The notes: a model not told the origin generated them from the letters alone. Shown: positions 17,351 to 28,354, counted from the first letter of the stretch. The stretch is 50,971 nucleotides of DNA from Candidatus Borkfalkia faecavium (GCA_019114755.1 DXEW01000028.1:1-50971); one strand, 5' to 3'. Numbers and translations are program-made.

Positions 17351-19073
17351 TGCCGCTTTCCCCCTCCTGCACTTTTGACTGCGAGTCGCAGATCTCTTTA
17401 TACAGCGGGCAGGCGCCGTACAGCTCTGCATGTTTGCCCTGCCCCACCACCTTGCCGTCTTCCATCACATAGATGACGTCTGCATTGCGGATGGACGAGG
17501 CGCGCTGCGAGACGATGACGGTGGTGACGCCGCGCATGGCGGCGATGTTGGCGCGCAGCCGCGCGTCCGTCTGAAAGTCGAGCGCGGAACAGCTGTCGTC
17601 GAGGATGAGGATCCTGGGCGAGCCGGTAAGGGCGCGGGCGATGGTCAGGCGCTGGCGCTGGCCGCCGGAAAAGTTTTTGCCCCCCTCGCCGACGGGGGCA
17701 TCCAGCCCGCCCTTTTCCGCCACGAAGGCGTCGGCACAGGCGATGCGAAGGGCCGCCTCGCAGGCGGCGTCGTCCGCGTCCGCCCGCCCCCATTGCAGGT
17801 TGGAGCGCACCGTGCCCGAAAACAGCTGCACGTTCTGCGGCACCATGCCGAAGGCGGCGCGCAGGGTGCGCACGGGATAGTCGCGCACGTCGTGCCCGAA
17901 CACGCGCACGCTGCCCTCGCCCGCGTCGTACAGGCGGGGCAGCAGACTGACCAGCGTAGACTTGCCGCTGCCCGTGCCGCCGATGATGCCGACGGTGGCG
18001 CCCTGCGGCACGCGGAGCGTGACCCCGCGCAGCGAATAGCGGTCGGTGCCCGCATACGAGAAGCTGACCCCTTCCATTTCCAGCGCGGGGGCGGAGAGGT
18101 CGAAGGCCGCATCTCCCCCCTCGCTCATGGAAGAGCGGGTATCGAACAGCTCGCTGACCCGCTTCATGGAGGCGTGCGCCTTGGTGAACAGCGACACGAG
18201 GTTGGAGATGACGATCATGGCGTTGAGGATCTGCGCCATGTAGTTGATGACGGCGATGATCTCGCCGTTGGTGAGCACGCCCGTATCCACCTTGAAGCCG
18301 CTGACAAGCAGCAGGAGCGCCACGCCGCAGTTGACGATGGCGTAGGTGAGCGGGTTGAGCCAGGCGGAGATCTTGCCGATCTTCAAAGAATTTTCCAGCA
18401 TGTCTGCTGCGGCTTCGTCGAAGCGGGCGCGCTCGTTTTCACGGTTGGAAAAGGCGCGCACCACGCGGGCGCCTTCCAGGTTTTCTCCCGCGATCTGCGC
18501 CAGGCGGTCCAGCTTTTTTTGGTTTTTGGAATAATACGGCACCGTTTTGTGCATGATCAGCCACAGCACCAGCCCCACCAGCACGGTGACGCCCAAGACG
18601 ATGAGCCCGATCTGCCAGTCGATGACAAGGCAGAGGATGACCGAGCCTGCGGCGATGAAGGGCGCGCGCACGACCAGGCGGATGATCATCGCCACGGCAC
18701 TCTGCATCTGGTTGACGTCGTTGACGGTGCGGTTGACGAGGGAAGCGGAGCCGATCTTGTCCAGCTCCCGGTACGACAGGGTGTTGATGTGGGCAAACAG
18801 CGCGTCGCGCACGTTGGTGCCGAACCCCTGCGAGGCGATGGAGGCGGAGCGCTGGCAGAACAGCGCGCAGGCGAAACCGACCGCGCCCATCAGCAGCATG
18901 AGCCCTCCGCCGCGCAGCACATAGCCGATATCGCCCGCCGCCACGCCCGTATCGATGATGTCCGCCATCACCAGCGGCACCAACAGCTCGAGCGCCGCCT
19001 CGATCCACTTGAACAGCGGGCCGAGGATGCATTGCAGCTTATATTCCTTCAAATAGCGAAAGTATCTCTTCAC
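17343..19073 (-). CDS. heterodimeric ABC exporter, subunit with degenerate ATPase site
   Basis: A 576-aa partner of the downstream subunit: six-helix membrane domain then ATPase domain. Walker A is GGTGSGKST and the signature NFSGGQRQRL is intact. Walker B ends ILILDDSCSALD (Asp replaces the catalytic Glu) and the switch reads VIVSQRASS (Gln replaces His). These two changes mark the non-hydrolysing site of TM287-type half-transporters, so the complex has one active and one degenerate ATP site. The start is GTG 4 bases after GAGGG; an ATG overlapping it is out of frame. The spacing is tight but I see no better start. A dispersed repeat element lies in the leader. Confidence 0.88.
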   Translation of the reverse strand: MKRYFRYLKEYKLQCILGPLFKWIEAALELLVPLVMADIIDTGVAAGDIGYVLRGGGLMLLMGAVGFACALFCQRSASIASQGFGTNVRDALFAHINTLSYRELDKIGSASLVNRTVNDVNQMQSAVAMIIRLVVRAPFIAAGSVILCLVIDWQIGLIVLGVTVLVGLVLWLIMHKTVPYYSKNQKKLDRLAQIAGENLEGARVVRAFSNRENERARFDEAAADMLENSLKIGKISAWLNPLTYAIVNCGVALLLLVSGFKVDTGVLTNGEIIAVINYMAQILNAMIVISNLVSLFTKAHASMKRVSELFDTRSSMSEGGDAAFDLSAPALEMEGVSFSYAGTDRYSLRGVTLRVPQGATVGIIGGTGSGKSTLVSLLPRLYDAGEGSVRVFGHDVRDYPVRTLRAAFGMVPQNVQLFSGTVRSNLQWGRADADDAACEAALRIACADAFVAEKGGLDAPVGEGGKNFSGGQRQRLTIARALTGSPRILILDDSCSALDFQTDARLRANIAAMRGVTTVIVSQRASSIRNADVIYVMEDGKVVGQGKHAELYGACPLYKEICDSQSKVQEGESGNE

Positions 19074-19103
19074 ATTGCCCTCACTTGCGGCATTTTTTTG
19101 ACA

Positions 19104-19128
19104 GGCAGAGTACTATGCGCGGCATAAA
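19104..19128 (+). repeat. dispersed double-dyad element, copy 5
   Basis: Plus strand GGCAGAGTACTATGCG then CGGCATAAA, between the ABC exporter promoter and start, i.e. antisense inside its 5' leader. The only copy not close behind a gene end in the same direction. Confidence 0.7.
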
Positions 19129-19158
19129 TACGCCCTGCCCGCCCCTCTTTTTCCTTCC

Positions 19159-19187
19159 ATTATACCATGGAAAGCGGCACCGCGCAA
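19159..19187 (-). promoter_or_regulatory. probable promoter of the ABC exporter operon
   Basis: Minus strand TTGCGC (19187-19182), 17-base spacer, TATAAT (19164-19159), giving an ~80-nt leader. Confidence 0.55.
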
Positions 19188-19301
19188 GCAAAAAGGGAAA
19201 AAACCCCAAAACCCAAAACCGTCGGCGCAACCATTTCCGCCGCCTCCGTTTCCGCCGTATCGATTTTTACAGCACCCTTACGGCAGAGGCCCGCCCCGCC
19301 G

Positions 19302-19330
19302 TTGACAGAGCGCCCCTTTCGTGGTATAAT
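19302..19330 (+). promoter_or_regulatory. consensus sigma-A promoter for the 73-aa gene
   Basis: TTGACA (19302-19307), 17-base spacer, TATAAT (19325-19330): both hexamers perfect. Confidence 0.85.
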
Positions 19331-19359
19331 GGCGGTATCGAATACAGCGGGAGGGAGAA

Positions 19360-19581
19360 ATGGAAACAGACCGACTGATGGACGAATTTTTACAGGCCGC
19401 GCGCGAGCAGGGGTACAGCGACCTGCACGCCGAGATGCTGCTGGGGCTGGCGTGCTCGCCGGAGGCGGAAGATTATTACGGCGATCTGGACAGCGCCGTC
19501 ATCGCCCTGACGGAGCTGTGCCGCCAATGCAAAGACCACGAAGAATGCTTCAAAAAATTTTTGCCCGAGGCGAATACCTGA
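19360..19581 (+). CDS. 73-aa acidic Cys-containing protein, unknown function
   Basis: Reads METDRLMDEFLQAAREQGY, then LHAEMLLGLACSPEAED, and ends LTELCRQCKDHEECFKKFL before PEANT. It is helical, acidic and soluble in character, with a CxxC plus a further Cys five residues on (LCRQCKDHEEC) and one isolated Cys, which could bind a metal or form a disulfide. A strong GGAGG stands five bases before the ATG and a perfect promoter precedes it, so it is likely abundant. I recognise no family. It converges on the SpoIVA-like gene, separated by a 15-bp-stem hairpin. Confidence 0.75.
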   Translation: METDRLMDEFLQAAREQGYSDLHAEMLLGLACSPEAEDYYGDLDSAVIALTELCRQCKDHEECFKKFLPEANT

Positions 19582-19598
19582 AAGGCTGCGGGCATGAA

Positions 19599-19634
19599 GA
19601 GCGCCGCGCAAGCGATCTTGCTTGCGCGGCGCTC
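19599..19634. terminator. convergent hairpin between the 73-aa gene and the SpoIVA-like gene
   Basis: A perfect 15-bp stem (GAGCGCCGCGCAAGC and its complement) with loop GATCTT. U tracts are absent, so it is a likely rather than certain terminator. Confidence 0.6.
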
Positions 19635-19643
19635 GTCTGCCCG

Positions 19644-20858
19644 CTATAACAGGATGCACAGCACGCCGCCCCTGCCCTCGTTGACGATGCGCTCGACGGC
19701 GCGCTGCAGCTTGCCGCGCGCTTCGGGCGGCATGGTCTTGCGCTGCATCTCTTCCTGCGCCATCTGGCGGAAGCTCTTGCCGAACATGTCGGTATCCCAC
19801 AGGCCGTCGGGGTCCTGCCGGTAGCGCTCCGCCATGCTGCGCGCGAACTCTTCGCCCCGCTCCCCTTCGCCCGTGTAGGGGCTGATGTCGCTGCGGACGC
19901 ATACGCGGATGACGTGGTACTGCGCCGCGTCCGCGCACAACCGGACCCCGCACTTGCCGCCGCGGCGCACCGTTTCGGGGGCGCGCAGGGTAAGCTGCGC
20001 GGGCGGGGTGACGCCGTAGCCGCACTCGTCCGCCGCCGCGAAGGCGGCGGCGCAGCCGTCGTAAAAGCGCTTGGCTCTAGCAAGCGAGCGGATATACGCC
20101 AGCAGCTGCAGGTCGCTGCCGATCTCTTCGCCGCACTCCTGCGACAGGGTGCGGTAGAATACCCCCTCTTTGGCGGCAAAGCGGAAGACGGCGCTGCCGC
20201 AGGCGGCGTCGCCTTCAAAGGAGAGGCAGTATATGTCTTCCCCTTCAAACGCTTCCGAAAGGAGGTGCAGGTCGCCGAAGACGCGCATCTTTGCCGCCGC
20301 CTCGCGCACTTTGGCAAGGATCGCCTCCGCCGCCTTGCTCTCCTGCGGCAGCGCCTGCATCCAGGCGGGCAGAAAGATCTCCAGCCGCGTCAGCGGAAAG
20401 GAAAGCAGCAGCGCCGAAAAGAGGGCGGGGGCGTCCACCTCGTCCGTGCCGCAGGCGACGGCTGCCAGGGCGTACTTTTTTTCCAGCGCCGCAGCCAGCG
20501 CCGCGCACTCGTCGGAAGCGGGCGAGCGGCTGCACAGCGCCAGCACCGCCGGCACCCCGCGGGCGGAAAGCCGGGCCGCCAGCTTTTCTTCTTCCGCGGC
20601 GATCTCTTCCCGCGGCACGCCGCAGGAGGCGTCTGCCGTGACCAGCACCGCCGCCTCGCATTCCCCTTCCCCCAAAAAAGCGGAGAGCTCGCCGCCGGGG
20701 AGCGGGGCGCGCATGCTCCCCTCCTCCGCCTCTCCGCCGCACGCGCGCGCCAGGGCGGAGAGAAAAGCCTGCGCGCTGCCCTGCGCGGCAGCGGCAACGG
20801 CGATGCGGCACCTGCCGCCCGTGCGGGCGGCGAGCGATCGTACTATCTCTTCCAACAT
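19644..20858 (-). CDS. SpoIVA-like protein lacking the ATPase motifs
   Basis: SpoIVA is the self-assembling ATPase that forms the base of the spore coat on the forespore surface. This 404-aa protein (canonical ~492) matches SpoIVA at both ends. The N-terminus reads IVRSLAARTGG, as in SpoIVA. The middle reads LVTADASCGVPREEIAAEEE and FPLTRLEIFLPAWMQAL. The C-terminus has GYGVTPPAQLTL, DTDMFGKSF, then AVERIVNEGRGGVLCILL (residues 387-404), which is very close to the family end. Where SpoIVA has its Walker A (GAVRTGKST-like) this protein has AVAAAAQGSAQAF (20-32). About 90 residues that carry the sensor Thr and Walker B (VDCVGY) are missing. The start ATG follows GGAGG. It lies after der and plsY, the usual spoIVA neighbourhood but without gpsA. 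A true SpoIVA may exist elsewhere, or this one works without ATP. Confidence 0.75.
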   Translation of the reverse strand: MLEEIVRSLAARTGGRCRIAVAAAAQGSAQAFLSALARACGGEAEEGSMRAPLPGGELSAFLGEGECEAAVLVTADASCGVPREEIAAEEEKLAARLSARGVPAVLALCSRSPASDECAALAAALEKKYALAAVACGTDEVDAPALFSALLLSFPLTRLEIFLPAWMQALPQESKAAEAILAKVREAAAKMRVFGDLHLLSEAFEGEDIYCLSFEGDAACGSAVFRFAAKEGVFYRTLSQECGEEIGSDLQLLAYIRSLARAKRFYDGCAAAFAAADECGYGVTPPAQLTLRAPETVRRGGKCGVRLCADAAQYHVIRVCVRSDISPYTGEGERGEEFARSMAERYRQDPDGLWDTDMFGKSFRQMAQEEMQRKTMPPEARGKLQRAVERIVNEGRGGVLCILL

Positions 20859-20934
20859 AAAAACAGCCTCCCTATCCCAAAATTGCTTCGGGGATACGGA
20901 AGCCGTTCGTCCCCCGCTACCGCCGATACAGTCT

Positions 20935-20963
20935 ACTATATGCGGGGGAAATTTTGTTTATGC
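20935..20963 (-). promoter_or_regulatory. possible sigma-E-type promoter before the SpoIVA-like gene
   Basis: Minus strand GCATAAAC, then CATATAGT, with 16 bases between the ATA of the first and the CATA of the second. This resembles the mother-cell sigma-E pattern (ATA n16-18 CATACAnT), with mismatches. Expected for a SpoIVA relative, but weak. Confidence 0.35.
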
Positions 20964-21023
20964 AATCCGAAGAAAGGGCAAGACGCCGCGCGCCGCGCCG
21001 AAAAACGCCGCAAGAACGAGAAC

Positions 21024-21752
21024 TCAGCCCTCTTTTTTGCCGTGCGAAAGTTTTTTGACGGAAGTATGATGCTCTTCTCCCGCCAACAGGGCGACGATGT
21101 TTTTGCGGTGGGCGAACCAGGTGAGGAAGCAGTCTAACAGCAGCAGCAGAAAGATGGCGACCACGAAGGGGCTGCCCGTCTCGCCGCCGTAGCGGAGATA
21201 GAAAACGACCCCCTGGATGACGGCGAAGAGGGATACGCCCAGAAGGCTGCCCATCGAGCCCCACTCGCTCGCCCATATGTAAAAGAGGGTGAGCACCAGA
21301 ACGCCCAGGACGACGAAGATCATCCACCAATATTCGCAGCAGAGGGCGAAGGCGAACATGCCCAGGGTGGAGGCGATGCCCTTCCCCCCCTTGAAGCGCA
21401 TGGTGACGGGATAGATGTGCCCGACGATGACGGACACGCCGCACACATAGCGGGCGAGGTCGGAGACGAGCACGTCTGTGCCCGCGAACACATAACCCTG
21501 AAAGACGAGGTGCGCCACGAGCAGGGGCAGGCCGCCCTTGACCATGTCACACAAAAGGGTCAGGGCGCCGATCTTGAGCCCGAACTGGCGGCTCATGTTC
21601 ATGGTGCCGGGGTTGCCGCTGCCCATCTTGCGCACGTCTTTATGCTTGATCTTGGAAATGAGCAGGGCGAAGTTGAAGCAGCCGATCAGATAGGATACGA
21701 CCGCCATGAGGATGAACCAATACCAGATGTTTGCAAATTCCAGTGCTTGCAT
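21024..21752 (-). CDS. plsY: glycerol-3-phosphate acyltransferase PlsY
   Basis: Integral membrane acyl-phosphate:glycerol-3-phosphate acyltransferase, first step of phospholipid synthesis. The 242-aa protein has about five to six helices. It carries the three PlsY loops: GSGNPGTMNMSR (motif 1), VGHIYPVTMRFKGGKGIAS (motif 2 with the GGKG phosphate loop) and YGGETGSPFVVAI (motif 3 region). It is somewhat longer than the usual ~200 aa because of extra residues in the middle and a basic tail (KKLSHGKKEG). The start ATG follows AGGAGAG. It sits between der and the SpoIVA-like gene, the standard Firmicutes order. Confidence 0.92.
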   Translation of the reverse strand: MQALEFANIWYWFILMAVVSYLIGCFNFALLISKIKHKDVRKMGSGNPGTMNMSRQFGLKIGALTLLCDMVKGGLPLLVAHLVFQGYVFAGTDVLVSDLARYVCGVSVIVGHIYPVTMRFKGGKGIASTLGMFAFALCCEYWWMIFVVLGVLVLTLFYIWASEWGSMGSLLGVSLFAVIQGVVFYLRYGGETGSPFVVAIFLLLLLDCFLTWFAHRKNIVALLAGEEHHTSVKKLSHGKKEG

Positions 21753-21837
21753 ACTCTCTCCTTGCGGAAAAGTTTTGCGGCGGAGACGCCGCAGGAAAGA
21801 TCTTATTCGTTCGGCAGCGCCGCGGAAAAAAGCGGAA

Positions 21838-23166
21838 CTATACGGTGACGCTGTCGCCGTCGTCGCTGCGGTTGCGCAGGACGATGCGGATGGGCGTGCC
21901 GCTGAAATCGAAGGAGCGGCGCAGCACGTTTTCCAGATACCGCCGGTAGGAAAAGTGCATGAGCGATTCGTCGTTGACGAACATGACGAAGGTGGGCGGG
22001 CAGACGCTGGGCTGCGAGCAGAAATAGATCTTCAGCCGCCTGCCGTTGTAGGAAGCGGGCTCGTTGGTGCGCACGGCGTCCAGCACGAGGTCGTTGAGGG
22101 TGCCAGTGGGCACGCGGCGGTTGGCGTTTTCAAAGGCGCGGCGGGCAAGGGACAAGACCCGCTCGGCGCGCTGGCCCGTTTTGGCGGAGATGTACACGGA
22201 CAGGTAGTAGTCCATGAAGGAAAGGTCCGCCTTCAGCTTCTCTTCAAAGCGGTTGACGGTGCGGGTGTCCTTTTCGATCAGGTCCCACTTGTTCATGACG
22301 ATGACGGAGGGCTTGCCCTGCTCGTGCACATAGCCGACGATCTTGACGTCCTGCTCGGTGAGCCCTTCGGTGCTGTCTACCACCAATAAACACACGTCGG
22401 CGCGGCGCACGGCGTCAAAGGCGCGCAGCACGCTGTAATACTCGACGTCGTCGGTGACGTTCTTTTTGCGGCGGATGCCCGCCGTGTCGATGAGCAGGTA
22501 CTTCTGCCCCTCTACTTCGAAGGGGGTGTCGATGGCGTCGCGGGTGGTGCCGGCGATGTCGGTGACGATGGTGCGCTCGAAGCCGAGCAGGCGGTTGGTA
22601 AGGCTGCTTTTGCCCGCGTTGGGCTTGCCGACGACGGCGATCTTCAGCCGCTCGGAGTCTTCCTCTTCGCCGCTTTCAAAATAAGAGACCACCTCGTCGA
22701 GCAGATCGCCGACGCCCTGCGAGTGCTCCGCCGACACGGCGAAGGGCTCGCCCAGCCCCAAAGAATAGTATTCGAACAGCTTGTCCTGCGAAAAATTGTC
22801 GATCTTGTTGACGCAGAGGATGACGGGTTTGCGGCAGCGGCGCATCTTTTCCGCCACGTCTTTATCGGAAGCGGTCAGCTCCTCTTTGCCGTCTACCATC
22901 CAGATGATGACCTGCGCCACGTCGATGGCGGCGTCTGCCTGGCGCAGGATCTCGCGCCACATCGTGTCCGTCGATTTGAGCTCAATGCCGCCCGTATCGA
23001 CGACGGTGAAGCGCTTGCCCCGCCAGACGGCGTCTGCATACAGCCTGTCTCGGGTGACGCCCGGCCTGTTTTCCGTAATGGAGATCTTTCTGCCGGCGAT
23101 CTTGTTGAAGAGCGTGCTCTTGCCCACGTTGGGGCGGCCAACGATCGCAACTAAAGGATTAGCCAC
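21838..23166 (-). CDS. der: ribosome-assembly GTPase Der (EngA)
   Basis: Tandem-GTPase protein needed for 50S subunit maturation, 442 aa. GTPase 1 has GRPNVGKSTLFNKI, DTGGI and NKID. GTPase 2 has GKPNAGKSSLTNRLLG, DTAGIRRK and NKWDL. A KH-like C-terminal domain ends the protein (SPQPSVCPPTFVMFVND-type, then YLENVLRR and GTPIRIVLR). The start is GTG, nine bases after GGAGG, and the protein begins directly at the first G1 strand. First gene of der-plsY-spoIVA-like with its own promoter. Confidence 0.96.
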   Translation of the reverse strand: MANPLVAIVGRPNVGKSTLFNKIAGRKISITENRPGVTRDRLYADAVWRGKRFTVVDTGGIELKSTDTMWREILRQADAAIDVAQVIIWMVDGKEELTASDKDVAEKMRRCRKPVILCVNKIDNFSQDKLFEYYSLGLGEPFAVSAEHSQGVGDLLDEVVSYFESGEEEDSERLKIAVVGKPNAGKSSLTNRLLGFERTIVTDIAGTTRDAIDTPFEVEGQKYLLIDTAGIRRKKNVTDDVEYYSVLRAFDAVRRADVCLLVVDSTEGLTEQDVKIVGYVHEQGKPSVIVMNKWDLIEKDTRTVNRFEEKLKADLSFMDYYLSVYISAKTGQRAERVLSLARRAFENANRRVPTGTLNDLVLDAVRTNEPASYNGRRLKIYFCSQPSVCPPTFVMFVNDESLMHFSYRRYLENVLRRSFDFSGTPIRIVLRNRSDDGDSVTV

Positions 23167-23204
23167 GTAAATTTACCTCCTCTTTCCCTTATCTATATGA
23201 AATC

Positions 23205-23233
23205 ATTATACTGGATTGCGCGAATTTTGTAAA
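23205..23233 (-). promoter_or_regulatory. der: sigma-A promoter for der
   Basis: Minus strand TTTACA (23233-23228), 17-base spacer, TATAAT (23210-23205). Confidence 0.75.
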
Positions 23234-23318
23234 GAAAAAAACGCCCGCGGCGGACAAAGAGTGCCGGCGCGGCGCGAGTTTATGCACATTGCCCGCCAAA
23301 GGGGCAGATTTTTGACGT

Positions 23319-23353
23319 GCGGCGCGCCCTTCCGAGCAGGGAGGGCGCGCCGC
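23319..23353. terminator. hairpin after the UvrA-like gene
   Basis: GCGGCGCGCCCT (23319-23330) pairs with AGGGCGCGCCGC (23342-23353), a 12-bp stem. The T run is better on the plus strand. Confidence 0.6.
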
Positions 23354-23394
23354 GTTTTTAAGCGAAGACGCCCGCCGAGGAGCCAAAGGCGCGC

Positions 23395-25869
<2,475 letters not shown>

Positions 25870-25937
25870 ATGCACCCTTCCGCAAAGGCTTTCCCCTTCC
25901 GAAAAAAAGCCCGCCTTTTTCTTTGTTTCGAAAATGC

Positions 25938-25963
25938 GGAAAGGCGGCACAGACCGCCCTTCC
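25938..25963 (-). terminator. hairpin after the CoA-disulfide reductase gene
   Basis: GGAAAGGCGG and CCGCCCTTCC pair around CACAGA, 12 bases past the stop at 25975, followed on the minus strand by GCATTTTCG. Possible terminator. Confidence 0.5.
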
Positions 25964-25974
25964 GTTCAAAAATT

Positions 25975-27666
25975 TCAGTTGTTGGGCATGCCGCAGAGGT
26001 AGCGGGGCACCTCGTCGTACACGCCGCCCTTTGCCACCACCTGATAGAAGCGGATGCCGCCCGCGAGGTTGGAACAGCGGATGCCCTGCGCCGACAGCAT
26101 GCGGCAGGCGATATAGCTGCGCAGGCCGCTGTAGCAGTTGACGTAGTAGGTCTTGTTCCTGTCCAGCTCGCCGATGCGCCCGCGCAGTTCGTCGACGGGG
26201 ATATTGACCGCGCCTTCCAGATGCGCCGCCTCGAACTCCCCTTTCGTCTGCACGTCGAGGAAGACGGCGTTCGGGTCGGCGGCGAGGGCGGGCACATCCT
26301 TCCAGGTATGCTGTGCGACGAGGCCGCTGCGGATGTTGCCGATGACGTAGCCCGCCATGTTGACGGGGTCTTTGGCGGAGGAGAAGGGCGGGGCGTAACA
26401 CAGGTCGAGCGCCGTCAGGTCTTCCGCCGTCATGCGGGCGCGGATGGCGGTGGCGAGCACGTCGATGCGCTTTTCCACCCCTTCAAACCCCACCGCCTGC
26501 GCGCCGACGATGATGCCGCTCTCCTCTTCGTACAGCACCTTCAAAGTCATGTTGCGCGCGCCGGGGTAATAGGTGGCGTGGTTGGGCGAAAACAGCAAGG
26601 CGCTGCCGCAGGAGATGCCCGCGGCGGCAGCCGTGCGTTCGTTCAGGCCCGTGGCGGCGGCGGTCATGTTGAAGCATTTGAACACGGAAGAGCCCTGCGC
26701 GCCGCAGTAGACGCTGCCGATGCCGCAGATGTTGTCGGCGGCGATGCGCCCCTGCTTGTTGGCGGGCCCGGCGAGGGGGATGCGCGCCTCTTTGCCGGTG
26801 ACGGAATGGAAGATCTGCACCGCGTCGCCCACGGCGTAGATGTCGGGATCGGAAGTGCGCATATGCTCGTCTACGACCACCGCGCCGCCCGCGCCCAGAT
26901 CCAGCCCCGCCGCCTTGGCGAGATAGGTTTCGGGAAGGACGCCGATGGCGACCAGGGCGCAGTCTGCACGGAAGGTCTCGCCGGCAGCGTCGGCGACGAC
27001 GCCGCCCTCCTCGCCGCGCAGCGACGACACCGCGTGTTTGAGCCGCAGGTCTACGCCGTTTTCGCGCAGGCAGGAATGGAGGATGCAGGCCATGTCGTAA
27101 TCGAAAGGCGCCATCACCTGTTCTTCCATCTGCAAGACGGTGACGCGCACGCCGCGGCGGACGAGGTTTTCCGCCGCCTCCAGGCCGATAAAGCCGCCGC
27201 CGATGACCAGCGCGTTCTTGACGGCGTGCTCGTGCAGGAAATCGTCGATGCGGAAGGTGTCTTCGACGGTGCGAAGGGTGAAGATGCGCTCGTCCGCCTG
27301 CACAAAGGGCGGCCGCATCGCCTGCGCGCCCGGCGAATAGATCAGCTTATCGTAGCTTTCCGTATACTCCTTGCCGTTGGCGAGGTCACGCACGCGCACC
27401 TTTTTTTGCTCGCGCAGGATCTCCACCGCCTCGCTGTGCACGCGCACGTCCACATTGAAGCGGCGCAGAAAACTTTCCGGCGTCTGCAAGGTCAGCTTTT
27501 TGCGGTCCTGGATGACGCCGCCTATGTAGTACGGAAGCCCGCAGTTGGCGTACGAAACGTAGCCGCTGCGTTCGAGCACGACGATCTCCGCGCGCTCGTC
27601 TAAGCGGCGCAGACGCGCCGCCGCCGTGGCGCCGCCCGCCACGCCGCCGATGATGACGATCTTCAT
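25975..27666 (-). CDS. CoA-disulfide reductase/NADH oxidase fused to rhodanese domain
   Basis: Cytoplasmic flavoprotein, 563 aa, probably reducing CoA disulfide, polysulfide or persulfides with NAD(P)H. Residues 1-30 hold the FAD Rossmann motif IIGGVAGGATAAAR. The redox Cys42 is in SYANCGLPYYIGG (single-Cys type). The NAD motif is LVIGGGFIGLEAAENL, and the second FAD motif ends DIYAVGDA. A dimerisation domain follows, then a C-terminal rhodanese domain (~465-550) with VFLDVQTKGEFEAAHLEGAVNIP and the sulfur-carrying Cys511 in VNCYSGLRSY. This is the CoADR-RHD architecture used in sulfur/persulfide handling and oxidative defence in anaerobes. Start ATG after GGAGA. Confidence 0.92.
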   Translation of the reverse strand: MKIVIIGGVAGGATAAARLRRLDERAEIVVLERSGYVSYANCGLPYYIGGVIQDRKKLTLQTPESFLRRFNVDVRVHSEAVEILREQKKVRVRDLANGKEYTESYDKLIYSPGAQAMRPPFVQADERIFTLRTVEDTFRIDDFLHEHAVKNALVIGGGFIGLEAAENLVRRGVRVTVLQMEEQVMAPFDYDMACILHSCLRENGVDLRLKHAVSSLRGEEGGVVADAAGETFRADCALVAIGVLPETYLAKAAGLDLGAGGAVVVDEHMRTSDPDIYAVGDAVQIFHSVTGKEARIPLAGPANKQGRIAADNICGIGSVYCGAQGSSVFKCFNMTAAATGLNERTAAAAGISCGSALLFSPNHATYYPGARNMTLKVLYEEESGIIVGAQAVGFEGVEKRIDVLATAIRARMTAEDLTALDLCYAPPFSSAKDPVNMAGYVIGNIRSGLVAQHTWKDVPALAADPNAVFLDVQTKGEFEAAHLEGAVNIPVDELRGRIGELDRNKTYYVNCYSGLRSYIACRMLSAQGIRCSNLAGGIRFYQVVAKGGVYDEVPRYLCGMPNN

Positions 27667-27775
27667 AGTCGTTCTCCTTTTCGGATCATTTTATATTTTG
27701 CGGATCCGCGGCCCGCAGCCGCCCTATTTGCCGCACCCCGCAGCCGCCCCTTTACCGCGGCAGCCGCGCAAACAC

Positions 27776-28273
27776 TCAGTGACAGGCATGGCCGCCTTCT
27801 CCATGACCGCAGCCGTGCCCTTCTTCGTAGCCGCCGCAACCGTGGCCTTCGTGACCGCCGCAGCCGCCGTGTTCGCCGTGGCCGCAGCCATCTTCTTTGT
27901 CGCCGTGGCCGCAGCCCTCTTCACCGTGACCGCCGTGGCCGTGATGGGAACAGGTCGCCTCCGCTCCTTCGGAAAGTTCGCCGCGCAGGAAGGCTTCTGC
28001 CGCGCCGTCGGCACTGCCGGAAACGCCCGCATACACGCGGATGCCCGCCTCGGCGAGCGCCGCGATCGCCCCGCCGCCGATGCCGCCGCAGATGAGCGCC
28101 TCTACGCCGCGCCCGCGCAAAAATCCCGCCAATGCGCCGTGGCCGAAGCCGTCCGTAGGGATAACCTCGGATGCGCGCACCGCGTTCCCTTCCACATCAT
28201 ACACCTTAAAATACTGCGAATGGCCGAAATGCTGAAAGACGTTCCCTCCCTCGTATGTGACAGCGATCTTCAT
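27776..28273 (-). CDS. NifX/NifB-like FeMo-cofactor-type binding protein with His/Gly/Cys-rich tail
   Basis: The first ~105 residues form the dinitrogenase iron-molybdenum cofactor-binding fold: MKIAVTYEGGNVFQHFGHS, FKVYDVEGN, then LICGGIGGGAIAALAEAGI and VYAGVSGSADGAAEAFLRGEL. The remaining ~55 residues are almost only His, Gly, Cys, Glu and Asp (for example HHGHGGHGEEGCGHGD and GGHEGHGCGGYEEGHGC), a strong soft-metal-binding tail. Nothing nitrogenase-like is nearby, so a general metal or Fe-S carrier/storage role is inferred. The start ATG follows GGAGG. It has its own promoter at 28326-28354. Confidence 0.82.
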   Translation of the reverse strand: MKIAVTYEGGNVFQHFGHSQYFKVYDVEGNAVRASEVIPTDGFGHGALAGFLRGRGVEALICGGIGGGAIAALAEAGIRVYAGVSGSADGAAEAFLRGELSEGAEATCSHHGHGGHGEEGCGHGDKEDGCGHGEHGGCGGHEGHGCGGYEEGHGCGHGEGGHACH

Positions 28274-28325
28274 ACAATGACCTCCCGGGGCGCGTATTTT
28301 GCGCCCGTTTTGTTGTCTTTCAGCC

Positions 28326-28354
28326 ATTATACCACAAACGGTGGCGCTTGTACA
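28326..28354 (-). promoter_or_regulatory. promoter of the NifX-like gene
   Basis: Minus strand TGTACA (28354-28349), 17-base spacer, TATAAT (28331-28326); leader ~45 nt. Confidence 0.6.
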
